A DNA stretch of 7,344 nucleotides from Oscillospiraceae bacterium (lineage in GTDB: Bacteria; Bacillota; Clostridia; Oscillospirales; Oscillospiraceae): the NCBI GenBank assembly GCA_009785655.1, contig WQVW01000076.1, positions 1 through 7,344 on the forward strand. The letters are read 5' to 3'. Positions 5,458 to 7,344 of this stretch are shown in pieces (position 1 is the first letter of the stretch; the number at the start of each line of letters is the position of its first letter). The notes under the pieces were generated by a model. That model was not told the DNA's origin. It was given only the letters and a program-made list of their open reading frames with translations, and did not search any database. Made by a program: the position numbers and the translations under genes.

Positions 5458-6327
5458 TTACGCCTTTGCCAAATATGTCATATCCACATAGTGATCCGCA
5501 TCGGTAAACGCCGAATATGTCACCGGCTTGTATCCCTTTGCTTCTATCACGATGTCAATATTCTTGTGCTTCGGCAGCCATTCAACTTCCCAGTCGCCGA
5601 AGTAGTTTGACTCTGTCTGCCAGGTTTCCCCTGTCTCGCGACAGGTGAGTTTCACGCTCGCCCCGACCATGACTTCGTCAAGCTCTTTCGGCTGATAGAC
5701 TGTTCCGGCCAGGTACACTGTCGGCACGTTCAGCCATTTGACCAGTGTTTTTTGATCTTCAAGTCCCGGAAGGGGGGTGTTCTTTTCACTGGCGATCAGT
5801 TTTGAAATCTCACTATTCGGGTCGTCCAAGTCACCGAAAATCAGTGCCTTGTTCGGACACGCTTCAACGCATCTCGGTTTGACCAGTGATCTATCGCCAA
5901 GATACGACAGATATTCAGGGTCTTCCAACAGCTCTGCGCACATGGTACACTTTTGCGGAATTTCAAGCTCTTCATTCCAGTACACAACGCCGATGGGGCA
6001 GGCGTCAGCAATTTGCTTCTGCCCTTTTGATTTCTCCGGATCAATGATAACGACTCCACCTTCGCGCTTATACACGGCTCCGTCTTTTGCAACTTTCATG
6101 CAAGCCGGATCTTGGCAATGCGCGCACAGTGTCGGTACAGATGCTGTTTTCACGCGGCGGGAAGAGTCGCCCCTCTCCCACTCACGGACATCTATCCATT
6201 TTTGCCCCATCATCGGCTGCGCGGCCGAGAGGGCGGAATCATGCCCGCAATGTTCGTCTTTGCAGGCCATAAAGCAACAGTAACACGCCATGCACATGCG
6301 TGAGTCAACGGCGATACCTAATTTCAT
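5458..6327 (-). CDS. Three-cluster [4Fe-4S] subunit of a molybdopterin oxidoreductase, transhydroxylase small-subunit type
   Basis: This is the electron-transfer subunit of a DMSO-reductase-family enzyme, 289 residues. Motif 1 is C12-x2-C15-x2-C18-x3-C22. Motif 2 is C68-x2-C71-x4-C76 with A80 where the fourth Cys normally sits. Motif 3 keeps only C110 (ACPIG); the aligned first three positions are S100, Q103 and I106. Motif 4 is C127-x2-C130 and C153-x3-C157P. That leaves twelve ligands, enough for three clusters, whereas DmsB/NrfC-type proteins have sixteen for four. Residues about 200-289 form a beta-rich, transthyretin/Cna-B-like domain (TVYLAGTVY...GASVKL...GDWEVEW...IEAKGYKPVTY). Both traits are known for the small subunit of Pelobacter pyrogallol-phloroglucinol transhydroxylase (BthL). 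No signal peptide or Tat motif is visible, so it is probably cytoplasmic. The ATG overlaps the upstream stop codon (ATGA, 6324-6327) and AAAGGAG precedes it, implying translational coupling to the large subunit. A catechol-dehydroxylase-type partner is the main alternative. Confidence 0.85.
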   Translation of the reverse strand: MKLGIAVDSRMCMACYCCFMACKDEHCGHDSALSAAQPMMGQKWIDVREWERGDSSRRVKTASVPTLCAHCQDPACMKVAKDGAVYKREGGVVIIDPEKSKGQKQIADACPIGVVYWNEELEIPQKCTMCAELLEDPEYLSYLGDRSLVKPRCVEACPNKALIFGDLDDPNSEISKLIASEKNTPLPGLEDQKTLVKWLNVPTVYLAGTVYQPKELDEVMVGASVKLTCRETGETWQTESNYFGDWEVEWLPKHKNIDIVIEAKGYKPVTYSAFTDADHYVDMTYLAKA

Positions 6328-7344
6328 TTCGCGGCTCCTTTCAGATAGCTTTTGCGTACTTTCGCCTGAATTTTTTCAAACCCATGCCCTTCGATGATTT
6401 CGACGCAGGTTTCGGCATCCAGGTCACCCTCTTTGGCGACTTTGTCCAGCTTGTACTCGAACATTTGTCCCAGCGGCAGGGCGTCTTCGTGCTTCCGTAC
6501 ATCCATCAATGTGGAGTTCGGTGCCATGCCCGGAACCATGTCGCCGATCAGGCGGCCCGGCGTCAGGACGTTTACGCATCCGCCGATATCTTGCGACATT
6601 TCGCCCGGTTTCACCGGGTTGTATATGCCGGAAGATCCGTACGCATGGATGGTGTTCACCTCAACACGGTACGTGACACGCGCGACGCAGAGGACTGATC
6701 CGCGCTCGTTAAACAGCTCAATAATATCGCCGTCTTTAATGCCTTTTTCAGCGGCTTTCTCTGGGTGAACTCTCGCCACCAGATATGGGTTGCCGTTGAT
6801 ATACTCGCGGTTCTCCGGAATCTCCCAGAACCACGGAGTGGATGAGTTGTGCTGTGTATGATAGTCAAATCTCGGGTGCGGAGAGATCAGGTGGAACGGA
6901 TATTTGCGCGCTTTGATCGAGTGATGACCTTCCCATGAGCGTTTATAGCTTGCAATCGGCGTCCGCGCTTCATCATGCGGTGCCCAGTACAGCAGGGATT
7001 CAGACACGAACTCGAACTTGCCGGTAAATGTACCCAGTTTGCCTTCTTCTTGGAACGGCTTGTGGTTCGGCGTGTCGCAGGCGTAGCCTTCGGCGAACCA
7101 GCGGAAACCGGGGCGGCGGATTCTGTCTTCCGGCACCGGTACGATATAGTAGCCCTTCTTCATAAAATCTTCCCAGCTGATTCTGTCACACAGGTCAGAT
7201 TTTTCCCAGAAGCGTTTACACCAGTCAAGCTCTGTACGGCCTTCAGTGAATTCTTCACCCCAGCCGAGACGCTTGGCTGTCTCTGCGAATATCCAGTAGT
7301 CGGAACGCGATTCCCACAGCGGCTCAATCGCTTTGTCCTGGAAC
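6324..7344 (-). CDS. Molybdopterin oxidoreductase large subunit, C-terminal 339 residues (5' end outside the window)
   Basis: The minus-strand frame is open from the right edge to a TGA at 6324-6326, with no stop above the ATG at 7163; the fragment begins FQDKAIEPLWESRSDYWIF, so that ATG is internal. Features typical of the DMSO-reductase family are, in fragment numbering, the EPLWESRSDY-IFAETAKRLG segment (7-26), GTFTGKFEFVSESL (104-117) that precedes the last domain, and the C-terminal molybdopterin-dinucleotide-binding domain (about 146-290). The latter has YPFHLISPHPRFDYHTQHNS, VARVHPEKAAEKGIKDGDIIELFNERGSV and HAYGSSGIYNP. The catalytic centre and any N-terminal Tat signal are not visible. 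Tight coupling to the three-cluster iron-sulfur subunit suggests a transhydroxylase-like enzyme acting on a phenolic substrate (large subunit AthL in Pelobacter). Other members of the family, such as catechol dehydroxylases, cannot be excluded from this fragment. Confidence 0.88.
   Translation of the reverse strand, partial: FQDKAIEPLWESRSDYWIFAETAKRLGWGEEFTEGRTELDWCKRFWEKSDLCDRISWEDFMKKGYYIVPVPEDRIRRPGFRWFAEGYACDTPNHKPFQEEGKLGTFTGKFEFVSESLLYWAPHDEARTPIASYKRSWEGHHSIKARKYPFHLISPHPRFDYHTQHNSSTPWFWEIPENREYINGNPYLVARVHPEKAAEKGIKDGDIIELFNERGSVLCVARVTYRVEVNTIHAYGSSGIYNPVKPGEMSQDIGGCVNVLTPGRLIGDMVPGMAPNSTLMDVRKHEDALPLGQMFEYKLDKVAKEGDLDAETCVEIIEGHGFEKIQAKVRKSYLKGAAK

Noticed and set aside
5777..6283. 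168-codon plus-strand frame opposite the iron-sulfur gene
   Set aside because: It is antisense to the conserved cysteine motifs and its Cys/Ser/His-rich composition simply mirrors them.
6324..7163. Treating the ATG at 7163 as the start of a 279-residue protein
   Set aside because: The frame stays open to the window edge and the upstream residues continue the molybdopterin oxidoreductase pattern. The gene is cut by the edge rather than starting there.

Overview
The window looks like chromosomal DNA from an anaerobic, Clostridia-type Firmicute. I infer this from a Bacillus/Clostridium-type CCA-adding enzyme without an HD domain, AAGGAG-type ribosome binding sites, a molybdenum oxidoreductase/polyferredoxin pair beside an acetyl-CoA C-acetyltransferase, and many GC-rich palindromic repeats of a kind I associate with Clostridia. 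The genus cannot be fixed from the sequence alone.

Layout. Bases 1-81 are the 3' end of a plus-strand membrane-protein gene, probably an aquaporin/glycerol-facilitator, followed by a hairpin terminator (94-132). A minus-strand tRNA nucleotidyltransferase gene (cca, 148-1341) converges on that terminator. It is divergent from murC (plus, 1568-2932). The gap between cca and murC holds a near-consensus promoter for murC and a palindromic repeat in the murC leader. After murC come a repeat element and a plus-strand terminator (3056-3089). From 3107 to the right edge everything is on the minus strand. In transcription order this is the C-terminal part of a molybdopterin oxidoreductase large subunit (6324-7344, cut by the window edge), its iron-sulfur subunit (5458-6327, ATGA overlap), a thiolase (4105-5298) and a short-chain dehydrogenase (3107-3913).

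How the genes may work together. The iron-sulfur subunit keeps exactly twelve motif cysteines, enough for three [4Fe-4S] clusters, and carries a C-terminal beta-rich domain. This is the architecture of the small subunit of pyrogallol-phloroglucinol transhydroxylase. Phloroglucinol breakdown needs a transhydroxylase when it starts from gallate or pyrogallol, then an NADPH-dependent SDR reductase, and it ends with acetoacetyl-CoA cleaved by thiolase. A phenolic-compound degradation operon is therefore a reasonable hypothesis, but it remains inference: no cyclohydrolase or lyase is visible, and related molybdenum enzymes (for example catechol dehydroxylases) have similar subunits.

The most unusual feature is the repeat content. 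A 24-26 base unit with ends GTAGGGG...CGCCCG (or TCCG) occurs as inverted pairs at three places: inside the cca reading frame, adding about 31 in-frame codons; across the murC stop codon, which it supplies; and between the iron-sulfur subunit and the thiolase, in the opposite polarity. The murC terminator may derive from the same unit. A second, unrelated 139-bp inverted-repeat element lies between the thiolase and SDR genes. Every intergenic gap longer than 100 bases contains such a repeat.
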